From Massospora cicadina (Eukaryota; Entomophthoromycota; Entomophthoromycetes; Entomophthorales; Entomophthoraceae): a stretch of DNA of 64,000 nt. Every line of letters starts with the position of its first letter. The first letter of the stretch is position 1. The stretch covers positions 62,001 to 126,000 of the forward strand of contig JAKSZP010006624.1 in NCBI GenBank assembly GCA_022478985.1. The letters run 5' to 3'. The position numbers were made by a program, and so were the translations under genes. Shown piece after piece: positions 47,745 through 59,067 of the stretch. The notes under the pieces were generated by a model that was not told the DNA's origin, did no database searches, and saw only the letters and a list, made by a program, of their open reading frames with translations.

Positions 47745-47773
47745 GGATGTGTCTGTCCCCTGGTCAACCATCC
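47745..47773 (+). other. 3' stem-loop of LINE B2
   Basis: GGATG, a 19-base loop TGTCTGTCCCCTGGTCAAC, then CATCC. The stem bases differ from the A family at both sides in a way that keeps pairing. Confidence 0.8.
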
Positions 47774-47784
47774 TAGAATAAATA

Positions 47785-47796
47785 AAGTTAAACTCA
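47785..47796. repeat. right TSD of LINE B2
   Basis: AAGTTAAACTCA, copy of 42401-42412. Confidence 0.85.
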
Positions 47797-48087
47797 TAGG
47801 ATCATATACTATATGCTAAATATTTATAGAAAAGAAATCAGAAAACTTTATTTTGTCTAAATTCTTCGTTTTTATAAGGTGAGTGGATAACATATGTTTT
47901 ATAGTGACTGGGACCTCCTCAATTAGAAACTTTTTACTCATTTTATATGAGGTTCAAAAAGTATCTATTCTCATATGTCAAAGTATAGATTCGTATGCCC
48001 TAATATGTTGGGTCCTCAAGGTTGTGTCTCTGGGATTAAGATATAGAACAACCTGGTTTGCAATTGTTGGCTTATTCCTGATTGTAC
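47797..48087. other. AT-rich DNA between B2 and G2
   Basis: Nothing recognisable. It may be further decayed G3 sequence, since B2 sits in that element. Confidence 0.3.
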
Positions 48088-48653
48088 TGTTATAATTTTG
48101 GCAGAATTGTTGAGACAAATAGGGTTTCACACAGGGTCGATCCCAATGAGCAATAGAACAGACATTATAAAGATCATTGGTCCTTAGAATAAACTAAAAT
48201 AGTAGATAAAATATAAAAATATGAGCAATTTCCCCAATAACTCTTTTACTTAACGTAATAAATTCAGCGGATCCTCTCTGCTCTTCTCTCTTTTTTCCTA
48301 GTAAAAAAATTCTCCCCCTTTAATTCTCTGGTATAGCTTATATCTCAGCAACTTTGGTTGATAACAACATTTTTCTTAGACTATTTGTTCCGTTGTATTC
48401 TTTATTAGTTCCAGAAGATTTCACCAATTAATTCATGATTGCCTTAGTTCAAAGAAATCTATCAATTATTTGTCATGCATCAACATCTCCTAATCTCCTT
48501 ATTTGTAAGAGATCCAATAATAATCCTTTTAGACCCAATATTACCTCATTTAAGGCACTCAAAGACTCATACTCTTTAATTATTGTCAGTAGATTCTAGC
48601 CAAACTGCCATGGCTATTTCAGGCTTATCGTCCAGTCATATCAGAATCTGACA
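48088..48653 (-). repeat. 3' LTR of G2
   Basis: Aligns with 53561-54130. In element sense it starts TGTCAGATTCTGATATGAC. Shared blocks are visible throughout, such as the CCAGTCATA (plus strand) near the start and TTCCCCAATAAC-like sequence in the middle. Confidence 0.9.
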
Positions 48654-49880
48654 TTACCCCACCCCCTTGACCTGAAAATAAGGCTCCTATTTCTTATATG
48701 GCTGGAGAACTTCACATGCACTTTTTTATTAAACTGACTGCTCGCAGGGTCCTTGATGGTACAGGTGTCAACTCCTGTCTTCTCAATAACTTTGAAAGGA
48801 CCAATCCAAATACTGGCTAGCTTGTGTTTCCAGCTGAACCCATGTTGATCATGGTTTAGAACCAGATCACCATCTTTGAACTGAGCCAACCCTCTACGCC
48901 ATACCTGATTGGGAGTTTGATTCTTGATCTTCTTGGATAAACTGAAGGAGTACGCTTCAGTTTGCAATTTGATCAACGTGTCCACTAGGTTAGTCAGATA
49001 CGGTGGGGATCTAATCCAATGGTATCTTCCACAAATGCATAAAGCAGAGCCAGAAGGGCAGAATGTTGTCCATTTAGTGGTTGAAAGGGGCCCTTCTCCA
49101 GGGCAGAATGGTAGATAATGCTATAGGCAAAAATGAAGGTGGACAGGAGGGAACTCTAATCAGAAGGTCAATCCATTACCAACTTCTGGAGTATGTTCAC
49201 CAAAGTTCCATTAACACTCTTGATTATACCATTAGACTGGGGTGATATGGGATCATTAGCACTCCACAGATGGCCATTAATTTGTTGAGCTTGGGTAAAA
49301 TATCAGAGGTGAATCTGGTTTCATTGTCAGTAATGATGAACTGAGGAAAGCCATGTCGCTAAATTATACATTCCACCACAAACTTGGCCACTGTAATAGC
49401 ACTCAAATCACATATTTCCCTGGCTTCAATCGACCTGGAAAATGTTCAATTGTCACCAGAATGTACTTGGACCAATTAGCTCCTGTTGACAGAGGCCAAT
49501 GACATCAAGGGAAACTGTATGCCACACAAATTAGGATTTTACTTACCAATAGGAAGTCTTTAAGCAGAATGGCCTTTCCACTTGGCACTGATTGCAGTAG
49601 GAAATGGTTTCAAGCTTGTTGAAGTTCATGCTTTCCCAATAATACCAAGGGCGCAAAAATTCTGTTGTCTTGCGCATGCCCCATGTCCAACTGCCTTATT
49701 CGTTTATGATAATGCTAGGCCATGCTGAGGGTCATGGGAAGTTCACTGTCGATTCTCCATCCATTTGTATAGCTCCCCGTTAAGCTAAAAGGTATTGGTT
49801 CACGTTTCATTTAATCTTTATAACTTGAGGCGACTCATCATCATACTTTCCAAAGAGCATTTTATTGTACATTATGTCGC
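48654..49880 (-). pseudogene. G2 integrase
   Basis: The C-terminal frame 48985-48641 reads through the polypurine tract and contains VWRRGLAQFKDGDLVLNHDQ and IWIGPFKVIEKTG, the GPF/GPY module. Further right, in broken frames, is the end of the DDE core, [20 protein letters not shown] (family HPQTNGxVERxNxTLxxxL). The N-terminal HHCC domain region near 49560-49700 is not clear. The enzyme would insert cDNA. Confidence 0.82.
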
Positions 49881-51240
49881 TCAGATCCGCTATAACTGCA
49901 TTCATTGATAGCCTTGACAAGCGATCAGCGTTCTGGTGTTTGCTCCAGGTTGGTGGAGGATCTCAAAGTCAATATCCTGAAGTTTAAGGGCCCATCGGGC
50001 TAGACGCCCTTCAGGCTCTTTGAGGTTCTGCAACCAGTGTAAAGAAGCATGATCCGATACTAATTTAAACATCACCTTATGCAAATACACCTGAAACTGC
50101 TTATACATATTAATAACCACTAAACACTCTCACTCAGTCATGGTATAGCTGCAGTTCATGGATATTCAGGCTTTGACTGCAGTATGTAGGGAGTTCTTCT
50201 CCCCATCATTGTCTTTTGAGATAGGACCGCCCCTACAGAGAAAAGGGACGCATCTGTTTGAACAATGAACTCCTTATAAAAAAGTTTGGATAGCGCAACA
50301 CTGGCGCACTGATTAGCGCCGTTTAAAGTGTATCAAAAGAGAATTGTCTGCATTCCGTCCATTCAAACGTGGCATCCTTTTTTAATGACTCAAACAACAA
50401 ACTCTAATACAATTAAAGTTGGGTATAAAGTGGTGGTAATAGCCACCCATCTCCTAAATACTTGTAATTGCGCTTACTGTTTAGTGTAGTCATCTTTTGG
50501 ATATCCTCCACCTTGGCTGGTTGAGGCTTCAGCTCAGTCGTGTCTACTACAAACCCTAGGTACTCCAGCTGGTCTTTGAAGAAGTGACATTTTAAAGGCT
50601 TGATCTTGATGTTGGCCTCCACAAGCTGGCAGAAGACACCCTCCAGATGGATAAGATGCTTGGAGAACGTCTGAGAAAAGACATTGATATTGTCAAGGCA
50701 TACAATGACACACGACAGCTTCAGGTCACCAAGAATTTGTCCATGTCCTGTAAGAATGTATCCGGGGCATTACACAGCACTTATGCATATAGGTTGGTTG
50801 GAAAAGACCTTTGGATGTGATAATGGCACATTTCTCCTGTTCCATTGTGGGTAAATTGATCTGCCAATAACCTGGTATCAAATATATCACTGATAAGTAA
50901 TGTGCTCCGCCTGATTGATCCAGCGCATCATTAATCTGCGGCAAGGAATATAAAAAGTCTTCAAGGTGTTACTGTTGAGCTTCCGGTAGTCTCTTACCAT
51001 CAAGTTGGTACCATCCTTCTTTTTTAAAATTAAGATAGGTGAAGCCCACGGGCTCTTCAAAGGTTTGATCATCCCTTGCTCCAGTAGCTTTTTTATATCT
51101 GTTGTACCAACTTCCTCAGCTGCCTTAATTGGCAGATTGGTTGTGAACTGATGGGAGGATGATCTCAAGTGTCCAACCAATGGACCACCCCCCAGGTGCA
51201 TCCTAAATTATGGTTGTCAACAACAAAAATCTCTTTATAT
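49881..51240 (-). pseudogene. G2 reverse transcriptase and RNase H
   Basis: RNase H frame 50120-49902: VMFKLVSDHASLHWLQNLKE and EGRLARWALKLQDIDFEILH, the classic gypsy RNase H end. RT frames: 51201-50887 with DIKKLLEQGMIKPLKSPWAS, PILILKKKDG and VRDYRKLN; 50944-50726 with GYWQINLPTMEQEKCAIITS; the active-site block VIVCLDNINVFSQTF with CLDN (50691-50702) for YxDD; 50622-50413 with CHFFKDQLEYLGFVVD. The second catalytic Asp has become Asn in a CpG context. Confidence 0.88.
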
Positions 51241-52160
51241 TTTTGAAATAAAGCTATCGCTTGATCCTCCTGTGCTAATGATAACCCCATTAAATCATTG
51301 CGCAGTATTACAGTCATTACGCCAGGCTGTGGTTCAACAGATAGACTAATTTTTTCCAACGACCCAAATTCATGAACCTGAAGGACCTCCTTAACAGGGG
51401 TCAAGTGTAAATATGTCACTATTCGATGTTGGCAGATTTGCAATGATTCCTTTTGTAGATTCAGTAACAAAACCTTGATCTCTTCATGTCCTGTGAGTAT
51501 AATGCCTGGAGGCATGTAGGCAAGCCACAATTGCTGGTAAGGCCCAATAACTTCTCCATATAGTCCATGTGGTACCTCTTAAGTTCAGTGTTCACTATTA
51601 CTTGGTGACCAGAGGGGATGGATATAGGTCCAGCAGCTCGGAGAGGCAGCCCCTGATATTCATATATTTCCGGGAGAAGGGGAGGGACCTCCTCTTACTC
51701 AATGATAGTGCACCAGAATCACCCCATCACTATAGGCAAGGTTGATATTCCCCATGTGCACTGAGTCCTTTAGCACTCTGCTGGGGTAAAGCAAATTGGG
51801 ACCCGTTGTCCCAAAGGTTTAAACATCTCCATTGTCATATCAACAACAGCACCATAGTGTCACATAAAAGCGATTCCAATTAACATGTTGTAATTATCAT
51901 TTGTCAACACTATCACTGGGGCTACAAATGACAATTGACCCAAATCGCAATGGAAGCGCGCTGTATACTCCCTCAGAGACTGTGCTATCTGCCCCTACGG
52001 TACCATATACTATCCATTGTTCCACATCAGGTTTTAATGTCAACTTAGCCACAAAGTTAGTGGAAACTGTTAACTGGAGCACCCATATCTATTATAGCGC
52101 GGACTTGGGTTTTGGCTACAGCAATGTCACAGTACCTACATTCTGAATATGATGTATCTT
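51241..52160 (-). pseudogene. G2 protease and linker region
   Basis: Frames 51530-51165 and 52082-51897 are partly open. The region lies between RT and the gag knuckle. A segment LVVTVSTN-like near 52060 and hydrophobic strands fit a retropepsin, but I could not point to an intact DTG. Also contains the N-terminal extension of the RT polyprotein (VTYLHLTPVKEVLQVHEF). Confidence 0.5.
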
Positions 52161-53520
52161 AACTGGTTAACGCATGGAAATTTAAAGAATCTTTGTTCCT
52201 AAGGAGACTCGCAATCCCTTCACCAACTCTGGGGTATTCTTTGATGATAGTGTTGACTAAAAGAGCGACAGTTGATCTTTTCAAGGAAGATGAAACTGCG
52301 AATTGGTCCAACTTGTCAGTGGAAACTTGGTCAAACATTTGACAAGCGTATGCCATGGGCTGCATCTGAGACCCTTCTTCCGCATCAGTTTTGGCTTGTG
52401 CTCATTTCAAAATATTCACCCCTCCAACCGGTTGCTGATATAGGAACACATAATTGTACTGAGGAACTTCTGCTGTATATAATTCAATGGGTTTAGGTGG
52501 AACGTTTTGGTTTGAGATAGTGGAAGTAGAAAATCCTGTCTCTACTCCGCTCTAACTTTTCCCTGATAGTACAGTTCCTGCTGTACGTGATGGACCTGAC
52601 GATTGAGGAATCCTTGGCCCAGGTGCTCAGGGCAACCGCATTCAAAACAATTAACCTCTTAGGGCCTGCGCCCTTGATTATTGTAATATGAGCCTTGCTG
52701 ATAATTTGATTGTGGGCAATTGGCTTAATTATGCTTAGTTTAGTAATTGGGATGTTCCAATAAGTAGGTCCAGGGTGGAAGTTGTACTGATTGGGGAACT
52801 TAGTGGAATCTGGACCAGATGGTCAAATCTCCCAAGATAAGAAGATTTGATGATGGTAGCAGTATGTTTACACTCTTTATTGGGTGGAGGGAAGAATACG
52901 GCTAGATGGAGCAAAAACTGAACAATTTTTAAGCAGGGGTACGTCATTGTCCAAAATTAGTGTCATGGCATTGTAGATCTTGTGGTATGGCTTCACTGCG
53001 AAGGTCATTGCAATGCACACGTCAGATTTGGGTAAAGTCCATGCCCTAATTAACACGTCATCTTCTGCCATAGATCAATCAGCAAACGCAGTGAGGATTC
53101 CATTACTCTGAAACTCAATGGTCAAGAACTCAGCCTTCCGCCATGACATCTTTGCAGTTCCTCTGAACAACTGCAGCACAGTAGACTTTACTTCTTGATA
53201 TGTAACAGAACTTTTGGAAGATAGCAGGTGACTTGACTGGCACTTTCAACATCCAAGGTAGAGAAATAGTTTTGCTTGATGCCAATCCAATGCTCCTTTT
53301 GTCACAAACACAAATTGCTTAAAAACTCATGAATATTCACATAACAATCAAATGGAGGCAACTTATCTCTACAAGCCTCCTGAAGAAACTCCTCTTGCCT
53401 TTTGAGAACAGCAACCAAGGCAAGTTTGTTTTTACATTTTCAACTGTTACAGGCATCATGGAGATCCCCTGTTAAAGCAATCCTGATGCTTCATGGCTGG
53501 CAACTGGAGAACTTTTATTG
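52161..53520 (-). pseudogene. G2 gag with zinc knuckle
   Basis: A minus-strand gag in several frames. Near 52660 the translation reads CFECGCPEHLGQGF, a CCHC knuckle (C-x2-C-x4-H) in which the last Cys is Phe. Upstream (toward 53500) are helical capsid-like segments including HWIGIKQNYFSTLDVESA, with VLLHIKK beyond. The gag start lies near 53450-53500, just inside the PBS. The protein would package the element RNA. Confidence 0.68.
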
Positions 53521-53542
53521 TTTTGTGATTGATTAATGGGCA

Positions 53543-53559
53543 CCCTGTTGTGAGCACCA
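53543..53559 (-). other. primer-binding site of G2
   Basis: TGGTGCTCACAACAGGG in element sense, one base after the 5' LTR end (ATTACA). It matches the T1 PBS at 15 of 17 positions. Confidence 0.75.
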
Positions 53560-53560
53560 C

Positions 53561-54130
53561 TGTAATAAATTTGGTGGAATCGTTGAGATATGATGTAGGC
53601 TTTTTCACAGGGTCAATCCTACAGATCAAAAGAATGGACGATATGGAGACCATCAGTCCTTAGAACACACTCAAATAGATTATATAATACAATAACATGG
53701 AACAATTGCCCCAATAACACTTCTTTATCTAATGTAATAATTATATCCGATCCTATTTGCTCTGCTCTCTATTCTCATAATAAAAACCCCTTCTCTTCAA
53801 TCTCTGGTATCACTTATATCTCAGCAACTTTGGTTGATATTGGCCCTTTTGCTTAGACTATTTTTTCCACCATATTCTTATTGGTTCCAGCATAGTTCAC
53901 CATTAAATTCACAATCGCCTTATTTCTAGGGAATCTATCAATAATTGTTATGCATCGGCATCTCCAAATTGCCTTATTTGTAAGTGATACAGTAAGCATC
54001 CATTTGGACCCAATATCAACTCATCTCAAGGCGCTTGAAATCTCATTTTTTATAATTATTATCAGAATATTCTAGCTGATCTGCCATGGCTATTTTGGGC
54101 TTATAGTCCAGTCATAACAGAATCCTGACA
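53561..54130 (-). repeat. 5' LTR of G2
   Basis: Starts TGTCAGGATTCTG and ends ATTTATTACA in element sense. Partner of 48088-48653. Confidence 0.9.
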
Positions 54131-54135
54131 TGTGC

Positions 54136-55015
54136 CATATAAAAATTCCTGTTTCTCCTTCTTTTTCTTGCTTTTTGGTGGAAATGACTTATTATGCACC
54201 AAATTGATTTGTCTTGTTGTGGCGCCAATTTTAGGTAGGTCATTTGACCTTTTAATCACTTCATTCTTTGACAGGTTTGGATTGTACGCCATTACAAATT
54301 ATGATAGCTCTCCCCTCAAGGTCATGTTGTAGAAGGTCGTAGGCCTGAAGGAACCTATTCTGAGCCTGATTGACCACTATACCATGGACAACATCCACAA
54401 TGAATTCTTGGAACACGCCTTGTGAAGAACAAGATATAGGCCCAACCCGATGGTATTTGGCTTGCTAGGTCGTCCATCAGGGTGATGATAGTAAAAGATA
54501 AGATCTATAAAATATAAGGTTTAGAGAGAAGGTTGATAATCATTAAAACCTTATAGAATTTTTTGTAGTAGTCATAATAGTCAGCTCCTTGACCTCAGCT
54601 CCCTTAATATGTGTGAAAGACTTGCTGCTCATGGGGTCTACTCTGCGCAGAATAGGCACGAGACTACATTCACTTAGATCACATTAATCCTTGTAAGTAA
54701 TTTATTCCTCTGATGCAACCCTTTGTAGTATTGATCTCTTTGGTAAACTTGTTCAAGCCAAAGGCTAATCTTTTTTACAGCACACTTTGACTTCTTCTAT
54801 ACTTTGGCCCTTGAGACTCAATGGAAGCCAATTCGACCTGTCCCTTGATAGTTCAGATCCAAGGTATCCGCAATAAAGAGTGCTTTTGCTTAAACAGGGC
54901 AAATCTCTGACTGGTTACTGTATTCTGCATACTGAATAATCTAGAATGGATACTGGAGGTTAGCGCACTTAGATCACTATAAGCTTAAAAGGATAAAATA
55001 GAGATTATAGAAAAG
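54136..55015 (-). other. unassigned region with a possible coding fragment
   Basis: Minus-strand translation of 54270-54480 in one frame is open and reads like a gag or polyprotein fragment (VFQEFIVDVVHGIVVNQAQN, then RFLQAYDLLQHDLEGRAI). I do not recognise the family. The rest (54500-55015) shows only short ORFs. It may belong to the element into which G2 and A4 inserted. Confidence 0.35.
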
Positions 55016-55031
55016 GTTTTTTATAGATATA
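55016..55031. repeat. left TSD of LINE A4
   Basis: GTTTTTTATAGATATA here and GTTTTTTGTTGATATA at 60280-60295, two differences in 16. Confidence 0.78.
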
Positions 55032-55075
55032 TTTTTAATTTTATTTTATTTTATTATTTTATTATTTTTTTATTT
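55032..55075 (-). repeat. A/T simple-repeat tail of LINE A4
   Basis: On the plus strand TTTTATTTTATTTTATTA and similar. In element sense it is a run of AATAAAA units rather than pure poly(A). Confidence 0.75.
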
Positions 55076-55077
55076 GG

Positions 55078-55105
55078 GTAAGGCGACCAGAGAAAGGACA
55101 CTTCA
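55078..55105 (-). other. 3' stem-loop of LINE A4 (decayed)
   Basis: TGAAG, loop TGTCCTTTCTCTGGTCGC, then CTTAC in element sense. The terminal G-C pair of the A-family stem is lost. Confidence 0.6.
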
Positions 55106-55259
55106 GATATGTAAACGAAAGAACTAATATCAACTAGGGAAACACAGAGAAGCAAACACTATCTCCTGTTTCCAGCAGGAATGCAAAGAAATGGAAGGTG
55201 GGTTGCATGTGTAGGGGCTTGCCCACTATTGAGCACGTATGCAGGAAGGCGTATGAAGT

Positions 55260-58200
55260 GATTAATTAAACTTGAAACCAGGATGAGACCATCTGTCGTT
55301 GATGGGATGGTAGATAACCAAACAACCATGCTTAAAAGTGGTCCAAGAGGTGTGATTGGAACCAGTGTACAGCTTCCTGGAGGGTGGGAGTAGAGCCTGA
55401 GATAGCATCAAAGACAACTGTGGATAGTCCACATTAATGATTGCCACCACTAAGGCTCAGAGGGGAGGTGGTATAGGTTAATTCAAGGACAAGGCGAAGA
55501 TGTCCTTAGCTAGGCTGAAGGGCCATGTTTGATCCTGGAGAAAGAGATGCTGAACCTAACACCTGATCGCTTTTGATGGGGGGAACTCTTTTAGGTGGAG
55601 AACCAAATTCCATACTGGTCACACATGACACAATATGAGTGCAAAGCATTAGAGCGCTCAGCAGTATGGTATAAACATTTCAAGCAGCGCCACGCATGGA
55701 AACAAATATGTGGCTGCAGAAGAGTGTGGTGGGCGTACTTCCAAATGGCTTTATGGGTATAAAGGTTGTAGGGGATGTCCATCATGTCTAGGTAATCCAT
55801 CTCTGGCCATGACAAGGGTCCTCATGGGTATCATATTGTTCAGAATGGCTTGACCTTGTACTTCCTGGGTGAACCGAGAAGAGGGGCTCCCCTCTGTGTG
55901 GCGTTCCCACTGATGCAAATTGTCCACTCAGCGCACCACATGGAGAGGAGAATTCTTTGAAGTGGAGCGACATCACATGCGGGCCCACAGCAGAAGGGTG
56001 TGATGCAAGATACTATAACAGAGAATACGGGTGGGTAGGATTGCTGAGGACCAGGGCGCAGGAGAAGTTGGAGCGGCCGCACATGACCGGTTCTGGGCTG
56101 AAAGCGTTGGGTTGGTGACTGCTGCAATCCAGGGGCCAAGTACCTTGGCGGCGTGGGCCTTAAAGTTGAGCAGGCCCATATAACCACTATGGTGAGGGCC
56201 AAACATGACATCCAGTTGCACTGGCGGTGGGCGGCCTGACCAAAGCCACCCTTTCAGAAGGGATTATAATACTTATAAGAAAGATGGGGAAAAGGTGATG
56301 GCGTGGGCCTTAAACCAAACTTTAGAAAGGAGCATAGAGTTGGCTAGGACTATCCTGCCAGTAACGAAAGTAGGACGGGCTCTGAGGGAAGCTATGCATT
56401 TTGTAACGTTATCCAGGATATGGTGTTCCATCACCGTTGAGGAGTACCCTCCTGCCTCCAGCCACACCCCCAAATGGCGGACAGGACCTTTGGTGGGTCT
56501 TGGCACAAAGGGAAGCACGAGCGGGGCGATGTGGGGTGGGCAGGGCATGCTATCCTGTGTGCTATTTGATAAAGCAGGTATGAAACAGGGCGCTGGGGCC
56601 CAGAGGGCTTGATACCAACCAAGGAGAATAATTTCGGTTTTGAAGGCGTTATATGCATCGTTACTTACCCTGGAGTAAACCTGGATAGTGGCTTCAAGCG
56701 CGCGTGCATCATGATTGTTAGACACCCCAACCACACAATCATCAGCAAACGCCAATATCTTGACTGGTGCTTGGCCTTGCACATGGACACCAGTAAGGCT
56801 GGCATTTACATTGCGAAGAATTGGGTTAAGGCTGAAGTTATACAAGAGTGGGCTTAGAGGGTCCCCTTGGCATAGGCCCCTTGAGGGAGAACTACATCCT
56901 TGAGGAAGCCAGGGCCATGCACAGCCAATGTGGCAGATCCCTGAGCAACATCTCCCAATTAATGAAATGACGGGGGAGGTGGAACTTGTGGAGGCAGGCT
57001 TTGAGGTAATACCAGTTGACTCTATCATAAGCCTTCTACTGGTCTAAAAAATCAGTGTCCAGTAGCCGTGGATTGGCAGACGTTGACTACAGATTGTATG
57101 TTGTCCCAAATAGACCTTTTGGGAATGAAATCAAATTGTTCAGTGGAAATGAGAGAGGAAACTACCCCTAGGCGGTTTGCCATGAATTTAGTAAAATAAT
57201 TAGCATCAGTGTTAGTAAGTGATATGAGTTGCCAGTTGTCCAAGTCCAGCTTATCCCCTTTCTTAACAACATTAATGTGTAGGCCACTTGGCCTCTAGGG
57301 AAGAGGTGCGTTTCCATTAGGTACTGGTTCATTGAGGCAAGCATCAATGAGAAAAAAATGTGAAGTAATTCTTATAGAACTCATAAGGAATCACATCTGG
57401 ACCTGGGCATTTCCTGTTCAGTGCACTGCAAACAGCAGACCAGAGTTTGTCCCGAGAAATTAAATTCATCAACTCCAGATAATGGGAAATAGTGAAGCTA
57501 TGTGCACTTTTGGGAAAATTATCAACTTCAGCCAGTTGTACTGAGTTGGAGCAATACAATTTAAAGTAAAAATTTTGAACTTCGATTGCCACTATGGCCA
57601 TAATATCTGCAATGGAGTGGTCTGGCCGCCTCACCTGTGTGCAAACCAAGCTCTGTCATGGTGTAAAGAATTTTCAAAAAAAAAGTAAGTAGAGCATGTG
57701 TCACCCGCTGTTATATTATTTGCCTTATACTGAACACAAACTTGATGCTTGTGTTGCCTTACCAGTACGTTGAGATGAGCGGACATTTCTGCCCACTTAC
57801 AACCCCAAGCCAGGCTGTAGCCTGCCGCAGGGACATTAGATTCCAGGTGGTCCAGTTCTGCCAACATGTGCAAATTGTCTGCTGAGGCAGCCAAGAGTGT
57901 CGTGATGAAATGTGGCATGCCTGGTGGATGGTGTTCGCTTTAAAGGTTGACCAGGTAGAAAGTGGGTCTGCACATAATGTTTAATACATTTCAGAGTTGA
58001 GCTTACAGTGTCCACCCTTGAGTAAACCTGGGCGATGTGATCTTGGCAGGTTGGAGTTTGCACCACTTAGGCGCCTGTACCACTTGATGTGAAAAAGCTG
58101 GAAACCAATATCATCCTGTGGTCAGATAAATCGAGTTTTGTCATCATAAAGGGTGCAACTTGAGACTGAAATTTTAACATTGCAAGAATTAGGTCAATGC

Positions 58201-58840
58201 GGGACATAGACCTCAGCTGGCCGTTGTGCACATGGGGATGAGCCATGTTTTGAGCAGCGGTGCATGATGTGGCATAGTTTCAAATAACCCCAAAGTGGCC
58301 TTTAGAGTGTAGAGTTCTATGTGCCACTGCGGGGGTGTAGGTAATGGTGGCCAGCGGTTGGTGGCTGGGTTGGTTCAGCAGTTAATATCGCCCACCACAA
58401 ATGGTTCAGATGGAAGAGGGTGGAAATTAATTGCTGAGTAGAATTCCTGACAAGCTTGTGCACAGATTGGGGCAATATATTTATGACAGCGTGCACTTCG
58501 TCATCCCAAAAAAGGATACAACAAGGACATGGCTGTCAAGGTATGAAATTGATAAAATGAATCTAAAATTAGGAGTCATTTGAATAAGCACCCCACAGTG
58601 CAGCGATCAAAAGAAATGGGAAGGGAGGAGCATGGTTGCCCATGTGTCCTCAGCACCATATGGACAGTGGGTTTCCTGAATGGTCAGGATCTCTACAGGT
58701 AAATTATTTTTAAAAAACTCAGTTTCCTAGCCCAGGACAGTGAGGCCTTGAGTCCAGCAATGTTTAACGTCCCTATAGTAAAGGCTCCCCCCATTGTATC
58801 TTAGGTGTGAGGGGAAGAGCACCCATGCCCTTCATCCTTC
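55260..58840 (-). pseudogene. LINE A4 ORF2 (APE endonuclease, RT, zf-RVT)
   Basis: From 58840 downward. Endonuclease pieces: the start region like TLNIAGLKAS (58760), IQETH, GDINC followed by a stop near 58390, and SDHRM near 58120. RT: KCPGPDVIPYEFYKNYF near 57380, QFDFIPKRSIWDN, then a 251-codon frame (57028-56273) with LCQGDPLSPLLYNFSLNPIL, FADD at 56738-56749, TEIILLGWYQ and RHLGVWLEAGGYSSTVMEHH. The zinc motif near 55630 keeps C-x2-C (CVMCDQYG) but is frameshifted after it. The palm and thumb are well preserved; the endonuclease is poor. Confidence 0.88.
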
Positions 58841-59067
58841 TCTTTTTCAGCACACCGCTGTATGGCAGTATGGGTATTTTGTGCTATGGAGTAAGGTACA
58901 GTATGGGATGCTTTCAATGTGGGGTGGCATTGGCTCTTGCCTTCTTCTTATTTCCCCTTGGAATGACTCTTTGGAGTGGTGTGCACCTGCGGTGCACCAT
59001 TGCATGTTGGCAAAAATCTGGTAGGATGATAGGTAGGCAACTCATTCTTGATCGAGGCTTGGTAGCA

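Larger units (their letters stand above)
42413..47784 (+). mobile_element. LINE B2, complete
   Basis: A 5,372-base plus-strand LINE bounded by a 12-bp TSD. It starts AAAGCTTTTCTTTTCC and ends with the 3' hairpin at 47745-47773 plus the tail AGAATAAATA. The protein sequence is distinct from both A and B1, so it represents a third family of the same clade. It carries ORF1, a spacer of about 470 bases and ORF2. Confidence 0.92.
48088..54130 (-). mobile_element. G2: complete gypsy element
   Basis: A 6,043-base minus-strand Ty3/gypsy element. LTRs (48088-48653 and 53561-54130) start TGTCAG. The PBS TGGTGCTCACAACAGGG lies one base inside the 5' LTR, and the polypurine tract AAGGGGGTGGGGTAA touches the 3' LTR. 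Candidate TSDs TGTAC (48083-48087) and TGTGC (54131-54135) differ at one base. Order from right: gag with a zinc knuckle, protease region, RT, RNase H, integrase. Unlike G0, G1 and G3, nothing is inserted in it. Confidence 0.92.

Noticed and set aside
52272..52496. 74-codon plus-strand ORF and neighbours opposite G2
   Set aside because: They lie antisense to the gag region of G2 and have no motifs.
55032..55075. AT microsatellite as an origin or scaffold-attachment element
   Set aside because: Its position directly after the A4 3' hairpin and inside the TSD pair identifies it as the LINE tail.
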